Positions 41,100 to 52,845 of a DNA stretch of 64,000 bases are shown here, piece by piece; within the stretch, counting starts at the first letter, position 1, and each line of letters begins with the position of its first letter. This DNA is from Lumbricus terrestris. Taxonomy: Eukaryota > Annelida > Clitellata > Crassiclitellata > Lumbricidae. Made by a program: the position numbers and the translations under genes. The stretch spans positions 41,378,784 to 41,442,783 of the forward strand of contig OX457050.1 in the NCBI GenBank assembly GCA_949752735.1, given 5' to 3'. The notes beneath the pieces were generated by a model that ran no database searches, had not been told where the DNA came from, and saw only the letters and a program-made list of their open reading frames with translations.

Positions 41100-41260
41100 T
41101 GCGTCAACTGGATCCAAGCTGTTCTCAATTTCACAAGGTGTTGAAGACTGGTTTTTTCGCTTGATCTCGGCCGGGAGCGCCTCTGAGTAGGTACTTGAAA
41201 GGGCGCTAAATTACGATTGATTGATTGGTTGATTGATTGATTTTATTATTAAGTCAATGT
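41100..41260 (+). mobile_element. L2-like LINE 3' tail
   Basis: CGGGAGCGCCTCTGAGTAGG, GGGCGCTAAATTACGATTG and a (GATT)n tail are the 3' end of an L2-like element. Confidence 0.65.
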
Positions 41261-41315
41261 AGGCTACAAATGTCATAGTTTAGTTTAGAAACAATCTGTG
41301 GATATAATAGAATCT

Positions 41316-41577
41316 GATATTCACTAGATGGCGGAGTCATACATTATGGCGATAGCTTTCAATACATCTGAATACCTATCTAGTGTCGCTCGCCATTTTG
41401 TACGGATCGATGTGTAAGTTAGATTTCCGTTAAATAAATTTAGAACACGACATCGGGTAATTTCTTATCATTCGTTCTATACAGTTTTGTGTTAAGCTTG
41501 CAATGCTAATTTCGATCATTGTTGGTGTTGATCATCGAATAGTTTGAAGTTAAAGTTGAGTCTTGCAGATTCGTCGT
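41316..41577 (+). promoter_or_regulatory. CTCF-like/YY1-like block, copy 5, upstream of ZNF4
   Basis: GATATTCACTAGATGGCGGA, then CTCGCCATTTTGTACGGATC and the strong splice-donor-like TGTGTAAGTTAG (GT at about 41412). With the acceptor at 43254-43255 this gives a plausible two-exon ZNF4 gene with an untranslated first exon. It is homologous to 18428-18800, but an inserted LINE end (41578-41915) separates its last part. Confidence 0.5.
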
Positions 41578-41915
41578 AGGCCAACAGTCTCCGAACTTGC
41601 CAACATAGCCGATGCAAAACTCCTCTTCTCCATTATACACAACCCCAAACACGTACTTCACCAACTCCTACCTCCTCTCCGACCCCCTCCTCTCACCAAT
41701 TAAGACCTAGAACACACAACTTCACTCTCCCACTCAAGGACAACTCCCAATTTATTCCACGATCGTTATAATATAAAAATATATACTAGCTTATTTGAGA
41801 CTAACTAAACGTACTTTGAACTTCAATTATTCTTTATCACTCATGTTAACATTTTCTGCGTTATTGTCAGAATGTCTTTTTCTCAATAAAACGAATAATA
41901 ATAATAAGTCCTCCT
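41578..41915 (+). mobile_element. LINE 3' end fragment
   Basis: Reads ADAKLLFSIIHNPKHVLHQL in one frame and HQLRPRTHNFTLPLKDNSQF in another, the typical C-terminal end of a LINE polyprotein (RPRxHNFTLPxKD). A 3' UTR with AATAAAACG and an (AAT)n tail follows. It is absent from the paralogous ZNF3 segment (18670-18720), so it inserted after the duplication. Confidence 0.75.
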
Positions 41916-42015
41916 GACCAGGAAGCCATTGTTTTTCGATATATTCCGTTTCATGTAATGAACTGACAACAGTTAATTATAACCTGGGTTAAGCCGTATA
42001 AATATTATGTTGCTG

Positions 42016-42411
42016 GGCAATCTATCGTTTTAGCGGAATAAATTATTTCCCATTGCATGGGATCCTGTGTTGATGGCATACAAGTTGGATTGACGAAAAA
42101 ATTCTTGCTGAATGGAACTCGGATTGATAAAAATAATTTTTATTCCAATAGAAGTGGAATTTATAAAAACAACATTGCTGCAATTGGAGCTCTATTGATT
42201 AGAGATAATTGTTATTTAGATTGAAATTGGATTCAGAAAAAACAGTTATTGAGGAAATAGAAGCTGGATAAAGTAGATGATTTCTTACTTAAATAGACCC
42301 CTGGCTGAAAAGAATGATTCGTGCCAAAGTTGCCGGATTGTTAAAAATAATTACCATGCGCCAGTAAAAATTCTTTTCATTTTATTCCGGTTAAACGATA
42401 TTATGTTACAC
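42016..42411. mobile_element. GGCAATCTATCG-terminus element in the ZNF4 intron
   Basis: Counterpart of 18808-19164. Starts GGCAATCTATCGTTTTAGCG and ends ACGATATTATGTTACAC. It is flanked by gttgctg (42009-42015) and gtagctg (42412-42418). The ZNF5 locus keeps the empty site (GTTGCTGAATT). It inserted before the ZNF3/ZNF4 duplication and after the split from ZNF5, or was lost there. Confidence 0.75.
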
Positions 42412-42418
42412 GTAGCTG

Positions 42419-43253
42419 AATTATTTCAATGTCTTCAATACCGTATATTGGTAAGTAAGTAGAATTTCAAAGTAATGTGGTCTGGAGCGCAGAGCATAAA
42501 GCCTTTGAACGGTAGGTGGAACATGTTCAAGATGGCCGCCTTCAAGAGCTGACATCTGCGCATCAATCCATCTTTCATTAAATGAAAGAAACATTTTATC
42601 AATCGATATTCTGTTTAAAAAAAATTTCTTACCATCAGTCCAACTACAGCTTAACAAGATATTCTGTCGTCAATCCAACTTCCATTTAAGACCAACATTT
42701 TCCATCAAAGCCAAAATAAATGAATTACAAGTTTGTCACAATGTAGTTGAATTAATTTTAAGTGTTTTGCCTAAATAGAAGTTGACTTGATGGAAAGATT
42801 CCTGTATCGATAGAAGTTGGATTGATGAGAAATTCTTGGTTAAATAAAGTTGGATTGATGCATTTTAATATTTCTTATTTCAGCAGAATTGGCATTTATT
42901 CAAAACATTTATTCTTTAAATGAAATCTGGGTTGATGAAGGTTATAATAGACACTCCAAAACTGGTTATTTACCAACATCAAGTATGGCATTGGAGACAT
43001 TACTTAGGATAATTTAACAACATAGGCTGCAGTTTTACCAGGTAGCGATATATTGACATGACTGAGAAATGAAATACTAATTAATGCACGCTATTAATGC
43101 ATTTACCGCCTATTCGTTCATATGAGACTAGAAACAATTCTGAGCTTAATGAAACAGAAATTAGCTTTCCGTTTTGAACAGCAATAAGAAATATATTTTA
43201 TGTCTTGAAACACAGTTTCGTACTAAGATGTTCATGTTCTTCTTCTTCTTAAT
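42419..43253 (+). other. Presumed ZNF4 intron with degraded minisatellite
   Basis: Closely matches 19172-20005. Contains degenerate minisatellite units in both orientations; no gene is recognised. Confidence 0.5.
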
Positions 43254-43890
43254 AGGTGCCGCAAGTTCTTTTTGCAAGTACATCAAGATGAACAGCTGTA
43301 TGTTAGAACTTCTCAGTGTGGTCATTTGAGTAGACCTACAATCATTGATCTGTATCAGAGACAACATTCAAGTGGACATATTTACCTGAAGATTTTAATC
43401 CATCATTTGTTTCTTCCTCAGTTTACATTGAAACTGAAGGAGAACTTTAGGGTGTGCTATTCTACATTTATTTATGGCTTCAATATTGCATCAAAAGAAT
43501 TCATGTTTTCTGTGAGGGCAATTGTTTACTTCGTTACACGAGAGTTTATGGTGAGAAATGAAACTTGCGAAAGGTTGCTCTGCAATGCACCGAACCAGAA
43601 AGAATCTACAAATGCATAATTTGCTTTCAAATAGATACTAACTATGCTGAATGAATGCCACATAAATACAAATGATGCCAAGAACAAGTTGCATATTCTG
43701 GTCATGTTGCTAGAAGAAACAAATGCCCATTTTTTGAAAAAACATATTTGAATTAGTTACCTTACTTGAAAAATCATATGATTATGGTGAAAATCTGACC
43801 GCTTCAGTGATAAAACTGAATAGAGATCAGCCTTGCAAATGCCAGTCATGGGGGCAAACAAATGATGAATTAAGTTGATTGACTGTGAAT
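43254..43890 (+). promoter_or_regulatory. ZNF4 leader with splice-acceptor-like site
   Basis: TTCTTCTTCTTAATAG (AG at 43254-43255) precedes GTGCCGCAAGTTCTTTTTGC. A 115-codon open frame (43272-43619) is conserved with ZNF3 but stops 270 bp before the zinc-finger start, so it is probably a leader sequence. Confidence 0.45.
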
Positions 43891-45228
43891 ATGGAAACCC
43901 GTACTACAGAGAAAGCATACAAATGCCAGTTGTGTCAGAAATTATTTACTGAAGGTGGCAGTCTGAAAAGGCACATGCAAATCCACACTGGGGAGAAACC
44001 ATACAAATGCCAGTTGTGTCAGAAATCATTTACTCAGGTTGGTTCTCTGAAAGTACACAATAGATACCACACAGGTGAGAAACCATACAAATGCCAGTTT
44101 TGTCAGAAATCATTTACTGAAGGTAGTAATCTGAAAAAACACATGAGGATCCATACTGGCGAGAAACCAAACAGATGTCAGTTGTGTCAACAGTCATTTA
44201 CGGAAGGTGGTAGTCTGAAAAGGCACATGAGAACCCATACTATGGAGAACCGATACAAATGTCAGTTTTGTCAGAAATCATTTGCTGAAGGTAGTAATCT
44301 GAAAAAACACATGATGACCCATACTGGCGAGAAACCAAACAAATGTGAGTTGTGTCAAAAGTCATTTACGGAAAGCGGTGGTCTGAAAAGGCACATGAAA
44401 ATCCACACTGGGGAGAAATCATACAAATGTCAGTTTTGTCAGAAATTATTTACTCAGGCTAGTTGTCTGAAAGTACACAATAGATACCATACTGGTGAGA
44501 AACCATACAAATGCCAGTTTTGTCAGAAATCATTTACTGATGGTGGTAATCTGAAAAAACACACGAGGACCCATACTGGCGAGAAACCAAACAGATGTGA
44601 GTTGTGTCAAAAGTCATTTACGGAAGGTGGTAGTCTGAAAAGGCACATGAGAGCCCATCCTGGAGAGAAACCAAAAAGGTGCCAGTTAAGTCAGGAATCA
44701 TATAAGTTAGACACTGATCTAACTTGTCATACGGGAACCCTTACTGGAGAAAGACCATACATTTGTGAAGTTGGTGATAAAGGACTCAGATCACTTATAG
44801 ATCTAAATCAACACAGAACTCACACAGATGAGATGCAACAGATGTGCAGTAAACTTTATTGTAATGGCAGTTCTTCAACTAAACAGCATAAATGCCATGA
44901 GTTAATACAGCGAAAGGAATCAAATGCTGATCTATATGTTCCATTCATTCGGTGCAGTGCTGATGATATTCATAAACCATTTGAACGCATGCAAAGAAAA
45001 TTGCCTCATGACTGCAATGAAATGAGAATAGCTCTACCAAAAAGTCGTCATCGAGAATATGATTTCATTGACAATATCGAATCACCTGAGGATGTAAAAC
45101 CGTTTGTGGAAAATTCGTTTGGATGTGGTATATGCGATGAAATGTTTGAAATTGAGAAGGATTTTCTGAAGCATTGCACTAGCCACCGCTTTTCTCCAGT
45201 TGACGAATTATTTGCTGATCTTTGCTGA
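43891..45228 (+). CDS. C2H2 zinc-finger protein (ZNF4), intact
   Basis: The ATG at 43891 ([12 protein letters not shown]) gives a protein of about 445 aa. Nine canonical C2H2 fingers lie at about residues 10-260. Two degenerate fingers (CQLSQ; CEVGD...HRTH), a linker of about 100 aa, and the family-specific terminal finger [20 protein letters not shown] follow. Fingers 1-4 ([24 protein letters not shown]) recur as fingers 6-9, so a five-finger, 420-bp block was duplicated. No lesion is seen. Presumably a nuclear DNA-binding regulator. The near-identical ZNF3 is frameshifted, so ZNF4 is the working copy of this pair. No effector domain is visible unless the terminal finger acts as one. Confidence 0.88.
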   Translation: METRTTEKAYKCQLCQKLFTEGGSLKRHMQIHTGEKPYKCQLCQKSFTQVGSLKVHNRYHTGEKPYKCQFCQKSFTEGSNLKKHMRIHTGEKPNRCQLCQQSFTEGGSLKRHMRTHTMENRYKCQFCQKSFAEGSNLKKHMMTHTGEKPNKCELCQKSFTESGGLKRHMKIHTGEKSYKCQFCQKLFTQASCLKVHNRYHTGEKPYKCQFCQKSFTDGGNLKKHTRTHTGEKPNRCELCQKSFTEGGSLKRHMRAHPGEKPKRCQLSQESYKLDTDLTCHTGTLTGERPYICEVGDKGLRSLIDLNQHRTHTDEMQQMCSKLYCNGSSSTKQHKCHELIQRKESNADLYVPFIRCSADDIHKPFERMQRKLPHDCNEMRIALPKSRHREYDFIDNIESPEDVKPFVENSFGCGICDEMFEIEKDFLKHCTSHRFSPVDELFADLC

Positions 45229-45515
45229 TTTGTGATTAAAAATAAATAATTATAATTATGTACTTGAAGACTGAGAAAAGACTGAGACACTATGTCGTGA
45301 TATAAATTAGATGTGCTATTACTGTGCCGAGATGCAAACAAATTTTTGTGCACTTGTGTCTGACTCTGTCTCTGTGCTTTTTGTGTACCTGTGGCTGACT
45401 CTTTGTGTGTTTGGCTGACCAGATTGGGTGAATAGGTATTTACTGTAATTCATTGTTAGGTCTTTGTGTGGCGTTGTGCAAATATGCATGTTGTGTCAGT
45501 CAGGCGCGTGGTACA

Positions 45516-45661
45516 CAGTGTGAGAATTGTGGAAAAATAACTGGGGGGGTTGGACCATTATCCACTTGGAATTTGGGTGTAAAAACCATACTTTAACATG
45601 GGGCTCTAAGAAAGACTGGGGGGGTCGAAACCCCCCAACCCCCCCGGCAATTCTCACCCTG
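45516..45661. mobile_element. hAT-type MITE (146 bp)
   Basis: The ends CAGTGTGAGAATTG and CAATTCTCACCCTG are near-perfect inverses with C-runs and G-runs inside. The perfect 8-bp target duplication gtggtaca lies at 45508-45515 and 45662-45669. The paralogous ZNF3 flank (22109 region, GCGCGTGGTACAATGAAC) holds the empty site with one copy of gtggtaca, so the insertion came after the duplication. Confidence 0.95.
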
Positions 45662-45934
45662 GTGGTACAATGAACAAAAGGCGTTTCTTTCATACATAAA
45701 AGTGGCATAATGGACAATAGATCCATTATTGTGAATAGAGACAATAAAATCACATGGACTTATTGTTATTGGCATCTGTACTCGAAATTCTGCCTACCGG
45801 ACGTGCCGCACTACCATCCTGACCCCACTTCAGAGTATGGCGGGAAACAAACAGCACATCAAATACTGGCGTGGCGTATGTGCGACTCAATGGTCGGCCA
45901 TACTGGTGTACAGCTATTATCAAAAGTAATCTAA

Positions 45935-46260
45935 TCTAACAAATCATTTGTAAAGCGCTTCTCACAACAGAGCTATTCAGAAGAGCACTTGGTGTAACAG
46001 CCCATGAAAAGAGAAATGTCTTCAAGCAGCGGAAAGATGCAGGTGAATTTCCTAGAAGAATCCTGCCACGAATTTCAGAATGAAGGTGATTCCAAATCAA
46101 AGGACCAACAACAGCAAAAGCTCGATGTTGGGATAATGAGGTTCGTGATCTGGGTACAAATAGATCAAAGCGGCCAGCAGAACGAAGAGGGCGTGAAGAT
46201 CTTGCAGAAAGAGGCTTACACATTAATACGCACAGGTATTTAGGCGCTAAGCCATGCAGG
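45935..46260 (-). mobile_element. L2-like LINE 3' end fragment
   Basis: The minus strand reads RFDLFVPRSRTSLSQHRAFA, VVGPLIWNHLHSEIR and FRCLKTFLFSWA, the L2/CR1 reverse transcriptase C terminus (xxGPxxWNxLP, FKxxLKTxLF). An AAGCGCTTTACAAATG tail follows at the left. Confidence 0.8.
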
Positions 46261-46891
46261 GACTTAGTAACTATAGGTGCAAGACCTTATTGTATCTAAT
46301 TAGGACACAGTCGAGAGCCACTGAAGGTCATGAGTCATGTATGTAGAGATGTGCGAGTACCGAGGAAGTCGTGCTATAGGGCCTAAGTCTAGCAGCAGAA
46401 TTTAGGACATAAGATGAATTATTTATCGACCTTTGCTGAACTGTCACTTTTGTCTGAAGGATTAAAGCTAAGACGTGAAATATGAAACGGTTATAAATTA
46501 TTTTCTTATACGATGATTGTCATCTGTGTTATTCCGCATTCACCAAATCAAACCGATGAGGTTTGGAAAACTAATTATTCTGTATTTTCCATCAGAAACA
46601 TTTCTCTTCACGGATTTATTGACGAGTTGCTGAATTTCTATGTTGTTATGCAATTGATTCACTTTCGTTAAGTCGGGATATAATCCAGACCATATTATAT
46701 TATCACTAATTGTCTATGGTTGATGGTTACAATAAATGAATTGAATTGAATTAACAACTAACAGCCAATCTGAATAATTTCATTCATTTTGTCAAAGGTT
46801 ATCTGGAAGAATGCATGACCAAAAGGAAATGAGTTTTTATTGAAACCACAACCGAGATTAATACGGAGTATCTTCTTCTTAACTTTATCCC

Positions 46892-47730
46892 GGTGCGCTG
46901 ACAAAACGGCGCAGGACAAAACGGCGCCGACAAAACGGCGCGCTAACAAAACGGCGCGGTAACAAAACGGCGCCGACATAACGGCGCAAACTGAAAAACA
47001 ATTTTGTTTAATGGCAGAAGCAGCAAAAATATATTCTAAATATCAATCCAACTTCCATTTAAATTGCCATTATTTTTCACCAATCCAGCTCCAATTTAAG
47101 CCAGAACATTTTCATCAATCCAGCTTCCATTTAAGCAAGAATATTTTCTTCAATCCAGCTTCCATTTAGGCAAGAATATTTTCTTCAATCCATCTTCCAT
47201 TTAAGCAAGAATATTTTCTTCCCTCCAGCTTCCATTTACGCAAGAATATTTTCTTCAATCCAGCTCCCAGTTAAGCAAGACTATTTTCTTCAATCCGGCT
47301 TCCATTTAAGCAAGAATATTTTATTCAATCCAGCTTCCGTTTAAGCAAGACTGTTTCTATTCATCCAGCTTCCATTTAAGCAAGACTATTTTCTTCAATC
47401 CAGCTTCAATTTAAGCGAATTTTTTCCACCAATGAGGATTCCATTTAAGGAAATTTTTTTATCCATCCGACTTCTATTTTAAACGCATAGATGTATTCTG
47501 ACTTGGGTGTGCCTCTAGTTGCCGGAATCCGGAACGATATCTCATAATCTTGAATTCGTAGTGAGTTTGCCCTTGAATAAGCAAACAATCACTATACAGG
47601 TAGGCCTATCATAATCTTTGTACTGCGCCGTATTGTCGGCGCCGTTTTGTCGGGGTACTTTGAATTGCGCCGTTATGTCGGCGCCGTTATGTCGGCGCCG
47701 TTTTGTCCTGCGCCGTTTTGTTACGGCGCC
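46892..47730. mobile_element. Foldback element, GACAAAACGGCGCC-iteron family
   Basis: Starts GGTGCGCTGACAAAACGG and ends CCGTTTTGTTACGGCGCC, with five to six iterons GACAAAACGGCGCC or ACATAACGGCGC at each end. The perfect 9-bp target duplication ctttatccc lies at 46883-46891 and 47731-47739. The core is eleven or so 35-bp minisatellite units in inverted orientation (TTCAATCCAGCTTCCATTTA). Confidence 0.95.
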
Positions 47731-47819
47731 CTTTATCCCTGACAGCTGTAACTAAATTATGGCATTGCCGGGTGACATTTTCAAACTGGAACCGGGTTCG
47801 GGTAGTTTGTATAGAAACA

Positions 47820-47905
47820 GTCGGATACCTGGTTCGGGTATAAAAAGTAATCCTTTGGTAACTCGACCCGGACCACCACGGACTACTGTCACGGACAAAC
47901 AGATT
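47820..47905 (+). mobile_element. L2-like LINE 3' UTR scrap
   Basis: GGTAACTCGACCCGGACCAC and ACGGACTACTGTCACGGAC match the L2 3' UTR at 33180-33300. Confidence 0.55.
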
Positions 47906-47999
47906 TGTGCAGTTGTAGAAGCACTTATGTACAGTTAAAACTGGCAAAAAGGTCATTGTCCTCAGATAGGAAGTAATTTAACATGGAGGATTGGAAAGA

Positions 48000-49495
48000 A
48001 AAGAGAAGATTGTACAGTTCTAAAAATTCCTTAAAAACAGCGCAGCGTATAATTTTATATAAGTTGTGTATAATTATGTCTTGTTATAATACTATAATAT
48101 AGCAGGGTTTACAGTGGTTCAGAAGACTCCAACTAGGTCACCATTGATTCCATGAAGGACAAAAGAAGATGACTCCAACAAAACTTTACAGTAAATTCTA
48201 ATTGCTATATCATCAAATGTTGAGAACACAATTAAATAGCCTAAAGATCTTTGTCTAAGACTCCTTTACACGAGAGCGTTCTTTTCAAGCGTCTTCTACA
48301 TCTATCGTTTATCTCCTGTGTTTTTCTTCCTCTCTTCATCTCTCGATCATTGTGCAACACACGGTTCTTTATGTTCCTCACTCGAAAGGGAGGTATAAGA
48401 GCGTTACTAATAACATTAATAGAACTCGTCTAGGCTAGGGGAACTTCATGGGGCAAGATAATTTAACTATTCAAAGAACTTAATGAGCCATGAAAACGTA
48501 AGTTTCGACCCAAACTAACGCTACGAAAGTTTTTGGGCAATCCCTCTGACGTGAAAGAGCGTACTCGTGAATAAAATATGCTCTGCACGTCGATTACGAG
48601 TGACGCGTAGAAATTTGGAGATCACGATTACGTTGTGAATACGAAATTATTATGTCCGTCAGGTTTTTCCGCTACTGATATTTCGGAAAATGAGCGTGTT
48701 TTGCGTAATTCGTAGGTACGCGTGACATTCTGCCAATTTAAATAGCTTTGCGTCCTAATAAGGCGTATCAGACTTAGCTTACTTACTAATCAATGCTGAG
48801 CGAAGCAACGACCTCTCTCTATATATATATAGACCGATGTGACCGCATTAAATACTGGTTATGAATATTTATGAGTCGCTTAAAGGCAGCCAATGGGAGT
48901 AGAGAATTCCTACATGCGTTGTATCATGAGGGGTTTTGGAAACACGCCTCCCGTACCCCCATACAGACAAATGCACCTGTAAATAACTTCCTTCGCCTTG
49001 TGTTCAGCGGTGCCCAGCCATCCGTGACATGAATTATTCAATTGTCAGGTTGTTTGCCTGTGTCTTTAAACTACACGAGGGCCCGTTTCTTTGAGTGATT
49101 CAGAGACCAAACGAAATATCTTAATTAGTTGTGGCAATATGTCCCGAGTAATATATCCGAAGATTACTGAACTTAACTTAATTAAGGGTTCTCATAAATG
49201 GATTGTCTGACTTTATACAGGCTTGCACAGACAACGAATCGCAAAAATCATCATAGTGTAATAATTTTCGTTCTGAAAATAATTCCTATTTCTATTCATT
49301 TTTCAGTTCTCTACGTCGTTTTCAATTCTAGTTCTATTCTCGTTCTCAAAATAATTCCTAATTTTCGTTCTTATTCACGTTAACGATAATTAATATTTTA
49401 ACTTCTAATTTCTATTTCCGTTAACAAAAATATCACTGATGGTAGTATCATAATTACAACATGATAGTAAATTATAATTTAATAAAAATAATAAC
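48000..49495. other. Interval without recognised gene
   Basis: AT-rich with only small open frames. An inverse match to the LINE 3' UTR hairpin (ACAGTGGTTCAGAAGACTCC) near 48112 suggests one more decayed CR1-type fragment. Nothing else can be assigned. Confidence 0.35.
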
Positions 49496-49539
49496 ATTTT
49501 ATTATTCAATCAATGACAGTAAGCAGGGCCTACTACGCC

Positions 49540-50075
49540 ATGGGGGGATGGAAGCAGACTGCTTCCAATTTGGGCCAGGGGGGGAAAGGTTCCCCCCTGA
49601 TGGTAAAGTTGAGTATAGAAGATTTCCTCCAGAACATTCCCCCCCCCCGGTAATCCCAGTATCTGCCATTGACTTCCATCTGATAAATCCCCCGAACAAT
49701 CCCCTCCCCATCATAGCACAGGGTAAATTTTCATTTAATATGACTTTTGCTTAACATTCACATAAATTTGTCCTTGCACTTCCATCACATTCGCGCCCAT
49801 CAGGGCTTGCCAAGTGGGGGGAGGGGGCAAGTAAGTAGCCTGATCCAACTTGTGCCAGAGGGAAATTCCCCCCTAATGATAGATGGGCATAAGAGATTTC
49901 CTTCTGGACATATCTTCCGGCATCTCCCTATCTGTACCATTCCTCCCTGCACACCCACGGCAAATTCCCATTGAACGTTCATCTCGCCATCTCAAGGGTA
50001 GATATTCATTTAGTATGACCTTTGCTTTATTCACTTACATTTGTCCCTGCACGTATATGGCACTTGCTCTCACAA
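49540..50075. repeat. Diverged tandem duplication of about 280 bp
   Basis: 49590-49790 and 49860-50075 share, in order, GATAGATGGGCATAAG/GGTAAAGTTGAGTATAG, AGATTTCCTYC, CCCATCT/CATCAT and TTCATTTARTATGACYTTTG. Each unit has C-rich runs (CCCCCCC) that recall the foldback iterons. No gene. Confidence 0.5.
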
Positions 50076-50089
50076 CTCCTAATTAATTA

Positions 50090-50940
50090 CATTAATTGTT
50101 AAAAAATTTAAAGTATATTTTGTATCTACTGTCACTGCACTTGTTTTATAATATAGGTTTCAAATAAAATGAACAATATTTTCAGAATGAATTTTAGTGA
50201 TATGAGGCAAAGAAGCAACAGTAAATTAGTATATGCCCATTTTTGTTTATATGAGGCCTAAAGGATTTTAGTCTGTTTAAGTAAGCATTAATCAAGCAAT
50301 AAAATCTTTGAAGTTCAAAAGCAAGTAAAGCAAATGGCTTATATTTAAGTCTGTAGGCCCTACAAATGCAAATTGCTTACACTTTTGTAGCCCACATTTG
50401 AGGGAAATGCATGTTCGAGGGAATTGTTCTATTGAAGCGCTCTGGTGGAATCCAGAGAGGAAATTACGGGGAGTGGTCCAGGAAAATGTCCATGGGATTT
50501 GTTTGAATCCCAAAATGGATGTTGCTGAGTATTGTACAACTGACAGTAGACTACTCAATTTGATATACCAAAAGAAGTTGATATTTTACTGAATGCTGAA
50601 CCTTTCCAAACTTCACAGGACTAAGTACTACAGTGTCGCACTGTTAACCCATAATGAGAAATTTTAGAATTTACCATTATATTGTACAAATTAAAAAAAA
50701 AATGAATAATGGGGAAGCTACATTTTATGATATCCTAAACCACGTTTCTGAGCATTGAATTCACCAGCAATGTTGTGAAAATGACAGCTTTAAAGGGTAT
50801 AATTACAGCGTGCAAATCCAAAAAGTGAAATTTTCATGACTTTATCGTTCGTAAACAGCTAGCAAACAAGAGCCTAAAACATGCGCTCTAGTCGATGCCA
50901 ACAGCTAAAAATGCGTTGGTTTCGAGTTTACGATTACGAT
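50090..50940. other. Interval without recognised gene
   Basis: AT-rich; an open frame at 50398-50592 has no recognisable domain. Confidence 0.35.
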
Positions 50941-50977
50941 TTTACGATTACGATAGTTTTGTGGTTATAGAATCCAC

Positions 50978-51355
50978 GATATTCACTAGATGGCGGAGTC
51001 ATATTTTGTTACGCCAGTTTCCATTACACCAGAATACGTTCTAGTATCGGTCGCCATTTTTTGCGGTTGGACATAGAAGTCAGATTTGGTTTAAATGCAA
51101 TTTAAAATACGATAACTGGTCAGTTCCTTTTCATTTTATACATTTTTGTCTTAAAGTTGCAATTCAGATTTAAATCATTGGTGGTTTTGCTCATTTAATA
51201 GTGCGAGCTTAAAGTTTTGATTAGCAGATTACAGTTAAAAGTCCTTCCGACCAGAAAGCCATTGCCTTTCGTTATATTCAGTTTCATGATAAGAACTGAA
51301 AGCAGTTACTCATAACCGGGGTTAAACCGTATAATCATTAAGTTGCTGAATTATT
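50978..51355 (+). promoter_or_regulatory. CTCF-like/YY1-like block, copy 6, upstream of ZNF5
   Basis: GATATTCACTAGATGGCGGA, then TCGCCATTTTTTGCGG, and about 280 bp more that aligns with the ZNF3 and ZNF4 upstream regions up to GTTGCTGAATT, where ZNF3/ZNF4 carry an inserted element. It is the most diverged of the three ZNF-linked copies. Confidence 0.5.
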
Positions 51356-51433
51356 TAAATATATTCAATGCCGTACTTGATGTTTGTAAGTAAGAGAAAG
51401 TCATGCGTTCTGGAGAGCGGGTAACAGGCCATC

Positions 51434-52096
51434 AGAGGCACGGACATTCCCCCCCCCCCTGGAAAACCCCCACGGACAAAACCCCCGGACAATTCCCCCC
51501 TGATTTAGCCTAGGACATTAAGCCCCCGGACAATTCCCCCTTTGCTTCCATTTAGGCAAAAATGCGTTTAATCCAACTTCTATTTAAATAACAATTATTT
51601 TGATCCATCCAGCTCCAATTTAAGCAAGAATATTGTCATCAATCCAGATTCCATTTAAGCAAAAATATTTTCATTAATCCAGCTCCAATTTAGGCAAGAA
51701 TATTTTCATCAATCCAGCTTCCATTTAGGCAAGAATATTCTCATCAATCCAGCTTCCATTTAAGCAAAAATATTTTCATCAATCCAGCTCCAATTTAAGC
51801 AAGAATATTTTCATCAATCCAGCTCCAATTTCAGCAAAAATATTTCCATCAATCCAGCTCCAATTTAAGCAAGAACATTTTCATCAATCCAGCTTCCATT
51901 TAAGTGAAAATTATTTTGTATCAATCCGGCTTCTATTTAGCAAGATATCTTTTCATCGATCCAACTTAGGACACTTAGGACCGCCGTTTTATAGTAATAC
52001 CACTTACACGCAATATGTTCGACAGGGGGGGAATTGTCCTACCCTGGGGGGAATTGTCTGGGGGGGTTTGTCCAGGGGGGGAAATGTCCTACACTC
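51434..52096 (-). mobile_element. Foldback element, GGACAATTCCCCCC family, copy 3
   Basis: Inverse orientation to copies 1 and 2: starts AGGCACGGACATTCC and ends GGAAATGTCCTACACTC. It has ten or so inverted 35-bp minisatellite units (TTCATCAATCCAGCTCCAAT) and the CTTACACGCAATATGTTCGA segment. It is flanked by caggccatc (51425-51433) and caggatatc (52097-52105), a 9-bp duplication with two mismatches. It lies in the presumed ZNF5 intron. Confidence 0.82.
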
Positions 52097-52105
52097 CAGG
52101 ATATC

Positions 52106-52845
52106 AACCCCCTTCCTACATAAAAGCAAGTGAACACTGTGAGAGAAATTGTTTACCGAATTCCTTCCTTGCCATTAATGTTAGTTAGTAACTCATTTAA
52201 GAATGGAGAACATTATGTTGCTTTGAGCGCCAATGAATTTCTGCTCTAGATTATATTATCTCAACATAAAACTGAATTTATTTTTAGGTTGTGTATGAAG
52301 TAGACAAACTACGTTCTGTAGAGCTCTTCAAAATACAGTCGCATGAAAAGTTCGACATATCATCTATGTTCATAAACAACTTTACCTGTTTAAAAAAATT
52401 TCTGAGTATCAACCATTTCACTGTTGATTAAAAATAGTGAGCAATACGTGATTTCGGGTGTTCTATTAGGCAATACTATGTTTGGATTGCTCCTTTTTCG
52501 ATGTTTAGTATTTTTCTATAATGACTAATTCTAACTTTAGACATAATTATAACTGATGGATGGAATATGAGCCATTCACGTAAGCTGCTGAAATGCAAAC
52601 CTTAATGGAGCTGTTAATGATGTTGGAAATTGAAGTCTGTTTGAAATTATCTGATTACAAGAATTGCAGAAGCCTTCAACATGGGCAATTGCGTTTAAGA
52701 ATTTGAAGATTGCTGCAGTGCATACAGATCATTTAAAACCCACAGATGTGTCAGTTTCGGAAATCGTATGCTCTGATAGCTATTCAAAGACACATAATGG
52801 AGAAAAATTATCAACTTTAAAATAATTATCCGACTGTTAATCGAT
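52106..52845 (+). other. ZNF5 upstream region
   Basis: AT-rich, with no leader clearly alignable to the other ZNF genes and no recognised acceptor. ZNF5 is therefore the outlier of the cluster in its 5' structure. Confidence 0.35.
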
